Positions 51,156-61,220 of a DNA stretch of 64,000 bases are shown in pieces. How positions within the stretch are numbered: the first letter of the stretch is position 1; every line of letters begins with the position of its first letter. The notes beneath the pieces were generated by a model. It had not been told where the DNA came from and did no database searches. It was given only the letters and a program-made list of their open reading frames with translations. The stretch comes from Phycisphaerales bacterium (lineage in GTDB: Bacteria > Planctomycetota > Phycisphaerae > Phycisphaerales > UBA1924): assembly GCA_040221175.1 (NCBI GenBank), contig JAVJVK010000004.1, positions 1 to 64,000 on the forward strand. The letters run 5' to 3'. Position numbers and translations under genes: made by a program.

Positions 51156-52706
51156 AGGTTCGACACCAGCCAGCACATGCGTCTCGGGCAGCAGATGAAG
51201 CTGTCGCCCAGGGTCATCCAGTCAATGGAGATCCTGCAGATGCCCCTGGCCGACCTCGAGCAACGCATCGAGGAAGAGCTCGAGAGCAACATGGCGCTCG
51301 AGATCGTCGAGCCGCATGCGGACAAGGCAAAGAGCAAGGACGAAACGGACCGGCCCGACCGCGAGCTCACGATCGAGGACAAGGGCAACGCCGAAGAGGA
51401 CTTCGCTCGACTCGACAGCTTCCAGGCCGACCAGCCTGACGCGGCGGACAATGCCTTCGACGGTCCGAGCCGCCAGAACCTCGAGCCCGGCTCGTCCAGC
51501 CGGGTCTCCGCTGGCGAGCGCGACGGGAAGATGGATGCGATGGCCGCCGCCCCGGCTCGTCAGGCGTCGGTGAGCGAGCAACTCCGTGACCAGTGGGCAT
51601 TAGCCGAAATGGACGCCGAGCTTCGCGCGATGGGGGGCTATCTCATCTCGTTCATCGACGAAGACGGCTACCTCCGCACGCCGCTCGAGGACATCGCCCA
51701 GCAGGCCCCCGAACCGCTGGCCGAACTGGCCGGCGGTCGCGACGAACTGCTCGAACAGTTGCCATGGGTACTCGAGGAAGCCCAGCTCGTGCTCGAGCCC
51801 ACCGGCGTGGGCGCCCGCGATGCCCGCGAGTGCCTGCTGCTGCAGCTCGATGCCGTCCAGCAGGACCCGGACTTCAACGAGGACGAAGCGACCGACGACG
51901 CCATCGAGGCGGCTCGCTGGCTGGTGACCGATCACCTCGATGACCTCATGAACAACCGGCTCCCCAAGATCGCCGAGGCGACAACGCTGACGATGGAGGA
52001 AATCAAGACCGGCGTGCAACTTCTGCGGCGACTGAGCCTGGCGCCGGGCAAGCGTCTTGCGCCAGATCGCAGCGAGCCCATCATTCCGGATGCCATCGTC
52101 GAGTACGACGAGGACAACGACCGCTACGTGGCGTACCTGAATGATCGCAGCCTGATGAATCTTCGGATCAATCGGGACTATTCAGAAATGGTCCGCACCC
52201 GCGAGTTGGATAAGCAGGGGCGGGACTTCGTCCGCAAGAACCTGAGCAACGCCCAGTGGCTCGTGGACGCCATCGGTCAACGACGGGACACGCTGCTCCG
52301 CGTGATCCATGCCGTCATCGACGCTCAGCGAGACTTCTTCGATTACGGGCCCGAAAGCCTAAAGCCGCTGCCAATGACGCAAGTGGCCGAGCAACTGGGC
52401 ATCCACGTCGCAACGGTGTCGCGCGCCGTGGCGGACAAATACCTCCAGACGCCACGGGGCGTCGTGCCCTTGCGACGGTTCTTCACCGGGGGCACGCAGA
52501 ACGACGCGGGAGACGACGTGAGCTGGGCCGCCATCAAGGCCGCCATGCAGGACGTGGTGGATACCGAAAACAAGGCCAAGCCGCTCAGCGACGAGGCCAT
52601 CGTCCGCGAGTTGAAGAAGCGCGGCATCGAGATCGCCCGGCGAACCGTCGCCAAGTATCGCGACCAACTCGGCATCCCGGCCGCACGCATCCGAAAGACC
52701 TATTAG
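51153..52706 (+). CDS. rpoN: RNA polymerase sigma-54 factor
   Basis: 517 residues. Region I '[32 protein letters not shown]' (16-47) is the enhancer-responsive Gln/Leu-rich part, followed by an acidic region II (50-145), the core-binding region III, an HTH ('[37 protein letters not shown]', about 408-444) and the RpoN box '[15 protein letters not shown]' near 495 that contacts the -24 element. GTG start. It is 41 bp after arsM on the same strand but not obviously part of that operon. Its stop overlaps the convergent copA stop by four bases. Confidence 0.95.
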   Translation: MRFDTSQHMRLGQQMKLSPRVIQSMEILQMPLADLEQRIEEELESNMALEIVEPHADKAKSKDETDRPDRELTIEDKGNAEEDFARLDSFQADQPDAADNAFDGPSRQNLEPGSSSRVSAGERDGKMDAMAAAPARQASVSEQLRDQWALAEMDAELRAMGGYLISFIDEDGYLRTPLEDIAQQAPEPLAELAGGRDELLEQLPWVLEEAQLVLEPTGVGARDARECLLLQLDAVQQDPDFNEDEATDDAIEAARWLVTDHLDDLMNNRLPKIAEATTLTMEEIKTGVQLLRRLSLAPGKRLAPDRSEPIIPDAIVEYDEDNDRYVAYLNDRSLMNLRINRDYSEMVRTRELDKQGRDFVRKNLSNAQWLVDAIGQRRDTLLRVIHAVIDAQRDFFDYGPESLKPLPMTQVAEQLGIHVATVSRAVADKYLQTPRGVVPLRRFFTGGTQNDAGDDVSWAAIKAAMQDVVDTENKAKPLSDEAIVRELKKRGIEIARRTVAKYRDQLGIPAARIRKTY

Positions 52707-54940
52707 TCCCGCGTCTGCTTGTCAATCACCAGCCGGATGCGAATGGCGTTGCCGATCACCAGGAAGTCGCTGACGGCCATTGCACCCGCCGCGACCACGG
52801 GGCCGTGGTCGCCGAGCAATCCGAAAGCTGCCGCCGGAATCGCGATGGCGTTGTAAAGGAACGCCAGGAACAGGTTCTGGCGAATGCCGCGACGCGTTGA
52901 CCGGCCGATGCGGACCAGGTCCACGACCGCCAACGGCCTGTCGCCGGGAATGATCACATCGGCGGATTCCAGCGCGACGTTGCTGCCCGCGTCGATGGCC
53001 ACGCCGATGCCCCCGGCCGACGTCGCGGCCGCCATTGCGGGCGCGTCATTGATGCCGTCTCCCACCATCATGACGGTGTGCCGCGATGCGGCATCGCGTA
53101 CGCGGTCGACCTTGTCCTGCGGCGAGAGACCTGCATCCACGCGCTCCCGCGAAAGTCCGACGCGATCGGCCAGCTTGTGCGCCGGACCCTCTCGATCACC
53201 GGTCAGGATGCGCGGCTCGATGCCGAGGCGATCGAGCTGGCCAACGAACTGATCCGCCCCGGACCGAAGTTCCTCACGAAACTGCACGACGCCTTCCACC
53301 GCGCCGTCGACCAGCACCGCCGATGCCGGTCCCTCATCCAGGGACACGTCGTCGAGCACGTGCCCCTCGCGGCGGGCCACGTCGATCGAGACCAGCTTCG
53401 TCGGACGACCTTGGATGACCCCCACCATGCCCTGGCCGGGCACTTCTCGGGCGTCCTGCGCAGGCTCGTACGAGATGTCGCGTGCCTCTGCCGCCCGCAC
53501 GATAGCTTCGGACAACGGATGGCTCGAGCGACATGCGAGCGCTGCGGCCGTACGGATCAGCTCGTCGCTGGTTTCTTCGCGTACCACTGGATGGCCGCTC
53601 GTAATCGTGCCGGTCTTGTCCAGCAGGGCGACCCTGGCCACCGCGGCACGTTCGAGGGCGCTCGCCGAGCGCACCAGGATGCCACGCCGGCCAGCCGCGC
53701 CCGTTCCGACCATCACAGCCAGCGGCGTGGCCAGTCCGAGCGCGCACGGACACGAGATCACCAGCACCGTGGCCGCCGTGACCACGGCCTTGCTGATGCC
53801 CCCACCCGGCACCAAGAGCCACGCCGTAAAGCTCACGGCCGCGATCGTGATCGAGAGCGGCACGAAGATCGATGAGACCTTGTCGGCCAGTCGCTGGACG
53901 TCGGCCTTGCTGGCCAGCGCATCGGCAACCAGCGCAACCATCCGCCCGAGCGTGCCGCTGGCGCCATCGGTCGTCGCCCGAACGATGGCTGGCGTCCCCA
54001 CCGCGACCGAGCCGGCCATGACCTCATCACCCTCTGTCTTTTCGACGGGCACCGACTCGCCGGTCACCGCTGACTCGTCGAGCGAAGCCGGGCCGAGCAA
54101 GACACCGTCAACCGGGCAACGCTCTCCCGACCTGACCAGCACCAGATCTCCTGGAAGCACTTCGCCCGCGGGAACGACGACTCCGGTGGCATCCTGCTCG
54201 TCGGCCAGCACCACCGCTTCGGTGGGTTGCATCGCCGCCAACTCGCGCAACGCCTTGGTGGTGCCTCGCCTGGCACGCCGTTCCAACCAATGCCCGAGCG
54301 AGATCAGTGTCAGCAAGCCCGTCGCTTCGATGAAGTAGGTCGGGCGCTCGCCGCCCCCGGCAAACGTGATGAATGCGTGCGCGAGCGAGAGCGTGTATGC
54401 CGACGCACTGCCGAGCGACACGAGCGTGTCCATGTTCGTGGTCTTGCGCCGAGCCGCGGCGATGGCCGAGCGATAAAACGCCGAGCCAATGAATATCTGC
54501 GCGATGGTACCGACTGCAAGGGCCACCGCCAGCCCAGGGCCATCGGTCATGTGCAGGCCCAGGCCATGACCGAACCAGTGGGCCAGTTCCATGGGCAGCC
54601 ACAGCACGACGCCAAGGACCACCCGCCATCGCCATGCGTCGGCTTGCCGCGCGTCATCAGCGCCGAGTCGCTTGGCAAGGTCCGCTGCCGCATCGCCCGA
54701 CGAGGCCGGAACGGCCTCGAATCCGGCATCGCGTACGCTACGGGCAAGCACCTGCGGGTCGAGCGATTCGCCCTTCACCAGCGCCGAGCCGCCGGCCAGG
54801 CTGACCATCGCGCTGCGCACGCCGGGCGTCTTGCTCAGGGCCTTCTCGACCCCGGCGACGCAGCCCGCACAGCTCATGCCATCGACCCGCAGCCGTACGA
54901 CCGCGTTCTCATTTTCAACAGCTTGGCTCGTCGTTGTCAT
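52703..54940 (-). CDS. copA: copper-type P1B ATPase
   Basis: 745 residues. One N-terminal heavy-metal domain with 'VDGMSCAGCVAGVEKAL' (18-34), eight predicted transmembrane helices, the transport motif 'CPCALGLATPLAVMVG' (near 393), 'DKTGTITSGHPV' with the phosphorylated Asp (near 435), and 'MVGDGINDAPAMAAAT'. CPC selects Cu(I)/Ag(I). It exports copper from the cytoplasm to the periplasm. It lies nine bases after birA on the same strand. Substrate call follows motif class, not experiment. Confidence 0.93.
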   Translation of the reverse strand: MTTTSQAVENENAVVRLRVDGMSCAGCVAGVEKALSKTPGVRSAMVSLAGGSALVKGESLDPQVLARSVRDAGFEAVPASSGDAAADLAKRLGADDARQADAWRWRVVLGVVLWLPMELAHWFGHGLGLHMTDGPGLAVALAVGTIAQIFIGSAFYRSAIAAARRKTTNMDTLVSLGSASAYTLSLAHAFITFAGGGERPTYFIEATGLLTLISLGHWLERRARRGTTKALRELAAMQPTEAVVLADEQDATGVVVPAGEVLPGDLVLVRSGERCPVDGVLLGPASLDESAVTGESVPVEKTEGDEVMAGSVAVGTPAIVRATTDGASGTLGRMVALVADALASKADVQRLADKVSSIFVPLSITIAAVSFTAWLLVPGGGISKAVVTAATVLVISCPCALGLATPLAVMVGTGAAGRRGILVRSASALERAAVARVALLDKTGTITSGHPVVREETSDELIRTAAALACRSSHPLSEAIVRAAEARDISYEPAQDAREVPGQGMVGVIQGRPTKLVSIDVARREGHVLDDVSLDEGPASAVLVDGAVEGVVQFREELRSGADQFVGQLDRLGIEPRILTGDREGPAHKLADRVGLSRERVDAGLSPQDKVDRVRDAASRHTVMMVGDGINDAPAMAAATSAGGIGVAIDAGSNVALESADVIIPGDRPLAVVDLVRIGRSTRRGIRQNLFLAFLYNAIAIPAAAFGLLGDHGPVVAAGAMAVSDFLVIGNAIRIRLVIDKQTRD

Positions 54941-54949
54941 GGAAGAGGC

Positions 54950-55714
54950 CTAACCCTGAACTGCCCGATGTTCTTCGAGATGGGCGTGGGAAGAATCGAC
55001 TCGCAGACGATTTCCCTCCCGGGTCTCGAGCACCAGCCGCCACTGCGAATCGATGTCAACGACCGTTCCGCCGACGAGCTTCGAACCGACCCGAAACTCG
55101 CAGTACTCGCCGCGCAAGACGCCCACTTCGCGCCATTTCCGGGCGATCGCCTCCTCGGATGCTTCGAGCCATCGAGAGACTGCCTGCAGGACTGCCACGG
55201 CGGTCGCGGGGCGACCGATGGTCACGCCGAGCTCTTCGAGGCTTGCGGCAGGACGGTCTCCAGCGATCGACCATCCCTCGGGAGGTCGGCAGACGTTCAG
55301 GCCGACGCCCACGATCGCCAGAGGCAACGCGCCTTCGATCAGTACGCCGGCGAGCTTACGCATGCCGGTCCCGCGCTGGACTACATCATTCGGCCACTTC
55401 AGCCCCAGGTCTCGGGCTCCGAGACTCTCGCAGGACTCCAGCACGCCCAAGCCCACGGCAAGCGAGAGGCCGGCGACAGGCAGCGCAGATTCCACGCACA
55501 TGCTCATCGAGAGCGATGCGCCCTGGCCGTCATCCCACGTCCGGCCCTGCCGTCCTCGCCCGGCCGTCTGCCGCTTACCAATAACGACCAGGCCCGGGCG
55601 CCCTTGGGCACGCATCCGCGCTTCGCCCTGCGTGGATGGCGTCTCATCCATCAATGCCAGGCGATCGAAGCGTCCAATCGGCATGCGTAGAGCATGCCAT
55701 GCCTCTTCGGTCAT
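54950..55714 (-). CDS. birA: biotin--[acetyl-CoA-carboxylase] ligase
   Basis: 254 residues; attaches biotin to carboxylase carrier proteins. 'MDETPSTQGEAR' near 21, the biotin/ATP loop 'GKRQTAGRGRQGRTWDDGQGASLSMSM' (45-71; GRGRQGR), 'LGLKWPNDVVQRGTGMRKLAGVLIEG' (near 105), and a C-terminal SH3-like part. No N-terminal helix-turn-helix, so it is a monofunctional ligase, not a repressor. Its ATG overlaps the nadC stop (ATGA). Confidence 0.93.
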   Translation of the reverse strand: MTEEAWHALRMPIGRFDRLALMDETPSTQGEARMRAQGRPGLVVIGKRQTAGRGRQGRTWDDGQGASLSMSMCVESALPVAGLSLAVGLGVLESCESLGARDLGLKWPNDVVQRGTGMRKLAGVLIEGALPLAIVGVGLNVCRPPEGWSIAGDRPAASLEELGVTIGRPATAVAVLQAVSRWLEASEEAIARKWREVGVLRGEYCEFRVGSKLVGGTVVDIDSQWRLVLETREGNRLRVDSSHAHLEEHRAVQG

Positions 55715-56640
55715 GCCGGCACGCCCGCATCCAGGCCGATGTCGAGCCACACGGCATGATGGGTGAGCGCACCGATGGCGATGCGATCGACGCCGGTGCG
55801 GGCAACGTCGCCCAGGCCCGACAGCTCGATCCCGCCCGAAGCCTCCAGCAGCGGGCGAGCGCCGCGTCCATTGCGCAACTGCACGGCCTTGGCGAGTTCA
55901 TCGACCGTCATATTGTCCAAGAGGATGATGTCCAGCACGCCATCTTCCAGATCGAGCATTGCTTCGAGCTGTTCGAGCGTGTCGACCTCGACCTCCACGA
56001 AGGCCGGCTCGAATCGGTCGCGCGCAGCCGCTGCCACCGAAGCGACTTTCTCCGCGGCCTGCTTTGGCGTCATTCCGACCAGGTGGTTGTCCTTGATCAG
56101 CACCGCGTCGTGCAAGCCCATGCGGTGGCTGTGGCCGCCGCCACATCGGACGGCGTACTTCTCCAGTTGCCTCAGGCCAGGTGTGGTCTTTCGCGTGTCC
56201 ACGATCTTGGATGTCGAATCCCCGACGGCGCGCACGTAGCGAGATGTCTGCGTCGCCACGCCGCTCAGCCGACTGAGGAGATTCAGCAGCGTTCGCTCGG
56301 CCGCCAGGATCTCACGTCGCGGCCCGAGCAGCGCCCCGAGGCGCTGGTCCTTCTCAATGGTTTCGCCGTCCTTGGCCAGTTCCCTGAAGAGCGTTGTTGG
56401 AGCCAGGACGTCGAGCACGTCGCCTACGGCTTCGAGGCCGCAGATGACGCCAGGCTCGCGAGCGACCACCCAGGCCTCCGAGCGTTCGGATGCCTCGACC
56501 ATGATCGTGGCCGTCGGGTCCTGGTGATCGGGGCCCAGGTCCTCGTCCCGACAGATCTCCAGGAGTCGGCGGGTCAGGCCCGGGGAAACCAGTTGCTTGT
56601 ACCAGTCTGCGGCGGCGGTGTTTGTCGCGTTCTCTGTCAC
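55711..56640 (-). CDS. nadC: nicotinate-nucleotide pyrophosphorylase (carboxylating)
   Basis: 309 residues; quinolinate plus PRPP to nicotinate mononucleotide in NAD synthesis. 'REPGVICGLE' near 60, 'RTLLNLLSRLSGVATQTSRYV' near 115, 'VDTRKTTPGLRQLEKYAVRCGGGHSHRMGLHDAVLIKDNHL' (about 148-188) and 'DIILLDNM', 'EASGGIELSGL' are the family signatures. GTG start with TACGAT five bases upstream and no Shine-Dalgarno sequence. First gene of nadC-birA-copA. Divergent from fabI. Confidence 0.95.
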   Translation of the reverse strand: MTENATNTAAADWYKQLVSPGLTRRLLEICRDEDLGPDHQDPTATIMVEASERSEAWVVAREPGVICGLEAVGDVLDVLAPTTLFRELAKDGETIEKDQRLGALLGPRREILAAERTLLNLLSRLSGVATQTSRYVRAVGDSTSKIVDTRKTTPGLRQLEKYAVRCGGGHSHRMGLHDAVLIKDNHLVGMTPKQAAEKVASVAAAARDRFEPAFVEVEVDTLEQLEAMLDLEDGVLDIILLDNMTVDELAKAVQLRNGRGARPLLEASGGIELSGLGDVARTGVDRIAIGALTHHAVWLDIGLDAGVPA

Positions 56641-56730
56641 GCTCGATCGTATCGCGAACCCGATGCCCGGGCACGGGCTTACACTGGGCGGCGGAGAATC
56701 ACCGAACGGGCCAAGAGCTCTGGAGGCAGC

Positions 56731-57522
56731 ATGGGATTGTTGGATGGCAAGGTCGCCCTCATCGTCGGCATCGCGAACGAACGGTCCTATGCCTGGCACA
56801 TCGCCAAGGCGCTCATCGACCACGGCGCCACGTGCGCCTACACGTGCCTGCCCGGAGAGAAGAACCAGCGCCGCACTGAGCGGGCGGTCCAGGCATTGCC
56901 CGGCAACGGCGGACAGAATCCGCTCGTCGTTCCCATGGATGCCGGGAGCGATGACGACATCGACCAGGCCATCAAGGCGTTCGAGTCCCGCTATCAGGCA
57001 ATGCACGTGCTCGTGCACTCGATCGCCTTTGCCGATCGGACGTACTTGGCCCACGGCCAGTTCATCGAGACCCCGCGCGACGCATTCCTGAGCGCCGTCG
57101 ACATCTCGGCCTACACCCTGCTGGGGCTCAGCCGTCGATGCCGCGACCTGCTGGCGAAGGAGGGCGGCTCGGTCATGGCCATGAGCTACTACGGAGCCGA
57201 GAAGGTCGTTCCCGGGTACAACGTCATGGGCGTCGCCAAGGCGACGCTCGAGGCCACGGCCCGCTATCTGGCGGGCGATCTGGGGGCGCAGGGCATCCGC
57301 GTCAACACGATCTCGGGCGGCTACCTGCGCACGCTGGCATCCAGTGCGGTCGGCGGGGCCGACAAGATCAGCGAGCAGAATCTCGAGCGATCGCCGCTGC
57401 GTCGAAACGTCGAGGGTGGTGACGTGGGAAACACCGCCGTCTACCTGGCCAGCGATTTGAGCGCGGGGGTGACCGGCGAGAACATTTATGTCGATTGTGG
57501 GGCCAACATCGTCGGCGTGTAG
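56731..57522 (+). CDS. fabI: enoyl-[acyl-carrier-protein] reductase, FabI type
   Basis: 263 residues; NADH-dependent last step of the fatty-acid elongation cycle. 'KVALIVGIANERSYAWHIAKAL' (7-28) is the FabI-type nucleotide motif (GxxxxxSxA, not GxxxGxG). 'VHSIAFADR' near 95, the catalytic Tyr/Lys 'MSYYGAEKVVPGYNVMGVAKATLEA' (about 150-172; Y-x6-K) and 'RVNTISGGYLRTLASSA' follow. TGGAGG lies before the ATG. Confidence 0.95.
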   Translation: MGLLDGKVALIVGIANERSYAWHIAKALIDHGATCAYTCLPGEKNQRRTERAVQALPGNGGQNPLVVPMDAGSDDDIDQAIKAFESRYQAMHVLVHSIAFADRTYLAHGQFIETPRDAFLSAVDISAYTLLGLSRRCRDLLAKEGGSVMAMSYYGAEKVVPGYNVMGVAKATLEATARYLAGDLGAQGIRVNTISGGYLRTLASSAVGGADKISEQNLERSPLRRNVEGGDVGNTAVYLASDLSAGVTGENIYVDCGANIVGV

Positions 57523-57530
57523 AGAAATCT

Positions 57531-57551
57531 GGGGCACTTTGTTTGGGTGCC
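57531..57551 (+). promoter_or_regulatory. hairpin after fabI, alternatively a weak sigma-54-like site
   Basis: GGCAC (57533-57537) and GTGCC (57547-57551) form a five-pair stem around a T-rich loop, nine bases after the fabI stop. The same bases (GGCAC-N5-TTGG, with GG-N10-GG) also resemble a sigma-54 site with the final GC changed to GG, pointing at the small gene at 57601. Sequence alone does not decide between the two. Confidence 0.25.
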
Positions 57552-57600
57552 GTGAGGTTATTCTTGAAGGCCGGGGAGCGATCGGGCCGATGACTACGAC

Positions 57601-57861
57601 ATGAGCGTTGCGCCCACCAGTGCGGCAGCGGCATTGGCCTCGCAAGCGGCATCGACGGAACGAGCCAGCAAGGTCCAGACCACCGCGAAGGAAGCCGACA
57701 AGCAGCGTCGGGTGAAGCATGGTCAGCAGACCGGCGATCGCGTCGTCCTGAGCACCGAGGCCGTTCAGCCCAAACAGAGTGCTACCGAACGCTCCGAGGC
57801 CGACCCGCACGAGCAAGCCGTGCCATCGGACGACGTGAGGCACATCGACGTCGAAGGATGA
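57601..57861 (+). CDS. small hypothetical protein, 86 residues
   Basis: Unrecognised. The N-terminal half is an Ala/Lys/Gln-rich helix ('SAAAALASQAASTERASKVQTTAKEADKQRRVK'), then 'GDRVVLSTEAVQ', which faintly recalls the 'DxVxLSxxA' segment of FlgM-type anti-sigma factors. The C-terminal helix expected of FlgM is missing, and no flagellar gene is nearby. The ATG at 57601 has no clear ribosome site. The tail is acidic and probably unstructured. Confidence 0.45.
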   Translation: MSVAPTSAAAALASQAASTERASKVQTTAKEADKQRRVKHGQQTGDRVVLSTEAVQPKQSATERSEADPHEQAVPSDDVRHIDVEG

Positions 57862-57877
57862 TGCCCCGTCTTCCGGC

Positions 57878-59389
57878 TCAGGCAGCCAGCGAACGAACGG
57901 TGGAGAGCGCTTCGATCATCGCCAGAACCTGCTCTCGCGTCTCGGGATTGACCGTGAGCCAGTCGGCGGTCATCACCTCGTCCACGACGTCGTCGAGCAC
58001 GTAGGCAACGCGGGGACGGTCAATCAATGCCGTTGCGTAGGCCAGGCCGGCGGCGAGTTTGCCCAGCGTCTCGGCTCCACCCCGGTTGTATGAGATGTCG
58101 GAGATCAGGTACTCCATCGGGTCGACCAGCGGTTCGGGACGCTCGATCGACAGTCGCTCGTGCCCGGTCAGCATCAGGTCGAACCCAAGGACTTCGTGTC
58201 CCCCGGCGAACGCGGCCACGCACGCTCGAAGGCAGGTTTCGCCTTCGGCCGGACCGAGGCGCCCAATCGTGCGGGCGGCGGCCACGCGCTCGTCGGGGAG
58301 CATGCCGCAACCCGTCCAGGAGAGGTACGCGGCCAGCAGGCGCATCGCGGCATAGTCCACATCGCCGATACCGTCTCGCTGCCGCTGGTGGAGCATCGCC
58401 GCCAGGTTCGAGCAGGCACGGTCGAGCGCCGGATCCGAGACGACCGGCGAGCCGAGCATCAGGCCGAGCGCTGGCCGCCCGCGCAGGCGGTCGCCGAATC
58501 CCAGCCGGCTCGGATAACGGCCGAGCAAGGCCGCGACCTCCAGCAACGATCGCAACACCGCTACGGCGCCGGCATCGCTCCAGTCGAACGACGCCAGGGT
58601 CACACGCGCAGGATCGATGCGCAAGGGGAACAGCGAGGAGTAACTCAGCGGCAGCGCAAGCGACCAGTCGTGCCAGGCAGCCGGGTCATCGGGGCTCTCG
58701 GTCACATGGATCACCACCGCGCCATCCGGCTGGCGTTGCTCGATCACGGCATCGAAGCCGAGCCGTCGCCATGTCGACGCGTCGCCTTGGCCGGCAAAGG
58801 GCACGAGCAGCACGTCGAGCGCTCCCGGAACTCGCTTCAGTTCTACAAGGTGCTCTTCGGCCAGACGAACGCCAATCCGGAGAGGGACTGCGAGCGACGC
58901 CCCGGGCGTCCCGCCGGCCTCGCGCAGCCGCTCGAGCCACGCGGGAACCTGACCGCCGGAGCAACTGCGGATGATTGAAATGGCACCTTCGGTCGTACCC
59001 GCCAGCAACTGCCGCGGCAACGAAACGGCGGACGGCAGCGCCGGGGCTTCCGTGTGAGTAACGGCCTCATCGACCGTCGCCGTCACCGGCTCGGCCTCAT
59101 CGAATTGATCGCGATCTACGCCGGCCTCGGTTAAATGAGCAGATCCGAACCGCCGTGGCGTTGAAGCCATTGCTCGGCCAAAGCACCAGCGGCCGCCAAG
59201 CACGGTCCCGATAATCCAGAGCCCCGCCGGCACGCCCAGGAGCGAGCGTGTAAGCCATGACGCGCCCAGGAGCCACGCCGTGAGCACGACGGCGCACACG
59301 CCGACCACCCACGCAAGTCCCGAGACCGCCGACGTGTCCTGGCCCACCGGAGTGGTCGAGCCCCGCTGCATCCGAAGGGGTGTGTTCAT
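57878..59389 (-). CDS. hypothetical membrane protein
   Basis: 503 residues. Two N-terminal transmembrane helices ('GLAWVVGVCAVVLTAWLLGASWL' and 'LGVPAGLWIIGTVLGGRWCFG', about 24-70) are followed by a soluble region without a recognised family. 'LALPLSYSSLFPLRIDPARVTLASFDWSD' near 235, 'GHEVLGFDLMLTGHERLSI' near 400 and 'MEYLISDISYNRGGAETLGKLAAGLAYATAL' near 430 are possible landmarks for a search. The start at 59389 is used; a GTG nine bases upstream is possible. Function unknown. Confidence 0.65.
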   Translation of the reverse strand: MNTPLRMQRGSTTPVGQDTSAVSGLAWVVGVCAVVLTAWLLGASWLTRSLLGVPAGLWIIGTVLGGRWCFGRAMASTPRRFGSAHLTEAGVDRDQFDEAEPVTATVDEAVTHTEAPALPSAVSLPRQLLAGTTEGAISIIRSCSGGQVPAWLERLREAGGTPGASLAVPLRIGVRLAEEHLVELKRVPGALDVLLVPFAGQGDASTWRRLGFDAVIEQRQPDGAVVIHVTESPDDPAAWHDWSLALPLSYSSLFPLRIDPARVTLASFDWSDAGAVAVLRSLLEVAALLGRYPSRLGFGDRLRGRPALGLMLGSPVVSDPALDRACSNLAAMLHQRQRDGIGDVDYAAMRLLAAYLSWTGCGMLPDERVAAARTIGRLGPAEGETCLRACVAAFAGGHEVLGFDLMLTGHERLSIERPEPLVDPMEYLISDISYNRGGAETLGKLAAGLAYATALIDRPRVAYVLDDVVDEVMTADWLTVNPETREQVLAMIEALSTVRSLAA

Positions 59390-59498
59390 CGTCCCCACAT
59401 CGACTCAGCACGGGCGATGCTGGCGTCGCCAGAACAAGGGCATGCCACGATATGGGTGAATCTGCAGGTCGCGCCGCGTGCGCGGCCGGGACGAATAG

Positions 59499-60326
59499 TT
59501 ATCCGCCGTTGGATGGGTGCTGAAGTCGTTCGAGCGCGGCGATCACGTCACGAGGCTCGGCCCGATTCCGGTAATCAGCATCTAGGAACGCCCAGCGGAT
59601 CTGGCCGTCCTGATCAATGACGTATGTTGCCGCAAGGGGAAGTTCGCCGGACTGGTCTCCGTTGAACGCGCTGAGCCCGAAGTTCTTCTCGTAATTGGCC
59701 TGCACGCCCTCGGTGAGTTCGAAGACAACGCCGTACGCCCGCGCCACGTCGTTGCCGACGTCGCTGAGCACCTGGAATTCCAAGTCACTCTTCTCGGCCG
59801 TGGAGAGCGACTTATCGGGCAGTTCGGGCGTCAACGCGACCAGCGTGGCGCCGAGGCCCTGGATCTCATCGAGCCGCTGCTGATAGGCCGCGAGCGTCAG
59901 ATTGCAGTACGGGCACCAGCCGCCGCGGTACCACAAGAGCACGACCGGCCCCTGTTCCAGCAGGCTGGCAAGGCTGACGTCCTCTCCCTTCTGATTCTGG
60001 AGCGTGAAGCCCGGGGCGTCGTCGCCCACCTTCTTTGCCTGCTCGACGACGCCGGCGTCGACGACGGCCTGGATGCCATCGGCATACAGCGTCTTGATCT
60101 CATCGGTTGCCCGCTGTTCGAAGGCGGCTTTCCTTGCCTCCAGTTCGCTCGCGAGCGTTACGGTCGACGATGGCTCCTCGGTCACGGTCTGCTCCTGGGT
60201 GGCGGCGTCAGGAGCTGGGCCGGAAGCCGATACCTCGGTTTCCTGCTCGCAACCGACCAATGCGAACGAAGCCACGCCCAGCAGGAGCGTGGCCACGGTA
60301 ATGGACGATGTCTTGGGAATGGTCAT
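59499..60326 (-). CDS. peroxiredoxin/thioredoxin-like lipoprotein (AhpC-TSA fold)
   Basis: 275 residues. Lipoprotein signal 1-27 ('VATLLLGVASFALVGC', lipobox LVGC), an Ala/Thr/Glu-rich linker, then 'VGDDAPGFTLQNQKGEDVSLASLLEQGPVVLLWYRGGWCPYCNLTLAAYQQRLDEI' (about 108-160) with CPYC, and 'LATYVIDQDGQIRWAFLDADY'-type ending. CPYC suggests thiol redox or peroxide reduction at the membrane face; the partner is unknown. It lies 60 bp after sdhB on the same strand. Confidence 0.85.
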   Translation of the reverse strand: MTIPKTSSITVATLLLGVASFALVGCEQETEVSASGPAPDAATQEQTVTEEPSSTVTLASELEARKAAFEQRATDEIKTLYADGIQAVVDAGVVEQAKKVGDDAPGFTLQNQKGEDVSLASLLEQGPVVLLWYRGGWCPYCNLTLAAYQQRLDEIQGLGATLVALTPELPDKSLSTAEKSDLEFQVLSDVGNDVARAYGVVFELTEGVQANYEKNFGLSAFNGDQSGELPLAATYVIDQDGQIRWAFLDADYRNRAEPRDVIAALERLQHPSNGG

Positions 60327-60386
60327 GGGGCAGGGACAGAGTGCCCAGCCCACACGTTTATTCCCGGGATCGCCGACTTGCCGAGA

Positions 60387-61190
60387 TTACTTCCGGAACC
60401 AGGAAGTGATGGCGTGCATCGTCACAGCGCGGCCCATGGCGCCGATGGACTCGGTGAGCGGGATCTCCTTGGGACAGACCTTCACGCAATTCTGCGCATT
60501 GCCGCAGTCGACGACGCCGCCGGGGCCCATGAGGGCTTCGAGACGCTCGGCCTTCAGTTGCTTGCCCGTTTCGTGCTCGTTGAACAGTCGCGCCTGGCTG
60601 ATTGCATGGGCGCCGATGAAGCTCGTGGGCCACTGGTCGGGGTCTTCTTCGAGCTGGTACTGCGGACAAGCCTCCAGGCAGCAACCGCACGACATGCAGG
60701 TCGAGAGCTTGTACCGCGTGCCTTGCTTATCAGGCGCTTCCCTGGGACCTGCGCCCAAGTCGTAGGTGCCATCGATCGGGACCCATGCCTTGACCCGCTT
60801 GAGGGCGTGGAAGAGACGCTCGCGGTCGACCCACAGGTCACGAATCACCGGAAACTTGCTCATGGGCTCGAGCGCGATTTCATCGCCCTCGTCTGGCGCA
60901 ATGTTCTCAATGAGCGCGGTGCAGCTCTGCCGAACCTTGCCGTTGATCAGCATCGTGCACGAGCCACAAACCTCTTCCAGACAACCCGAATCCCAGACCA
61001 CGGGCGTCGTCTTCTTGCCCTCGACCGTCGTGGGATGTGCCGCGACCCACTGGAGGCACGAGATGATGTTGCCCCCCGGCTCGCGCGGCACGTCGAAGGT
61101 CTCCCAATACGACGCCTTCCCCGGTCCATCGCACCGCTTGATGCGGATCCGCACGGTCTTGTTCTTGGTGGACTGCTGCGTGGCGATCAT
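60387..61190 (-). CDS. sdhB: succinate dehydrogenase iron-sulfur subunit
   Basis: 267 residues. [2Fe-2S] ligands in 'CLEEVCGSCTMLINGKVRQSC' (near 71-91), [4Fe-4S] 'CMSCGCCLEACPQY' (near 162-175) and [3Fe-4S] 'CGNAQNCVKVCPKEIPLTESI' (near 229-249). It transfers electrons from SdhA to the membrane cytochrome. The ATG is 30 bp after the sdhA stop. The N-terminus 'RIRIKRCDGPGKASYWETFDVP' matches the quinone-side family opening. Confidence 0.95.
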   Translation of the reverse strand: MIATQQSTKNKTVRIRIKRCDGPGKASYWETFDVPREPGGNIISCLQWVAAHPTTVEGKKTTPVVWDSGCLEEVCGSCTMLINGKVRQSCTALIENIAPDEGDEIALEPMSKFPVIRDLWVDRERLFHALKRVKAWVPIDGTYDLGAGPREAPDKQGTRYKLSTCMSCGCCLEACPQYQLEEDPDQWPTSFIGAHAISQARLFNEHETGKQLKAERLEALMGPGGVVDCGNAQNCVKVCPKEIPLTESIGAMGRAVTMHAITSWFRK

Positions 61191-61220
61191 TCGTTGCTCG
61201 CTTCCTTGGACTCGATTGGA

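Noticed and set aside
54947-54952. TAGGCC as a leaderless promoter for copA
   Set aside because: It lies across the birA stop, only nine bases from copA, and matches the -10 pattern poorly. Co-transcription with nadC-birA explains copA better.
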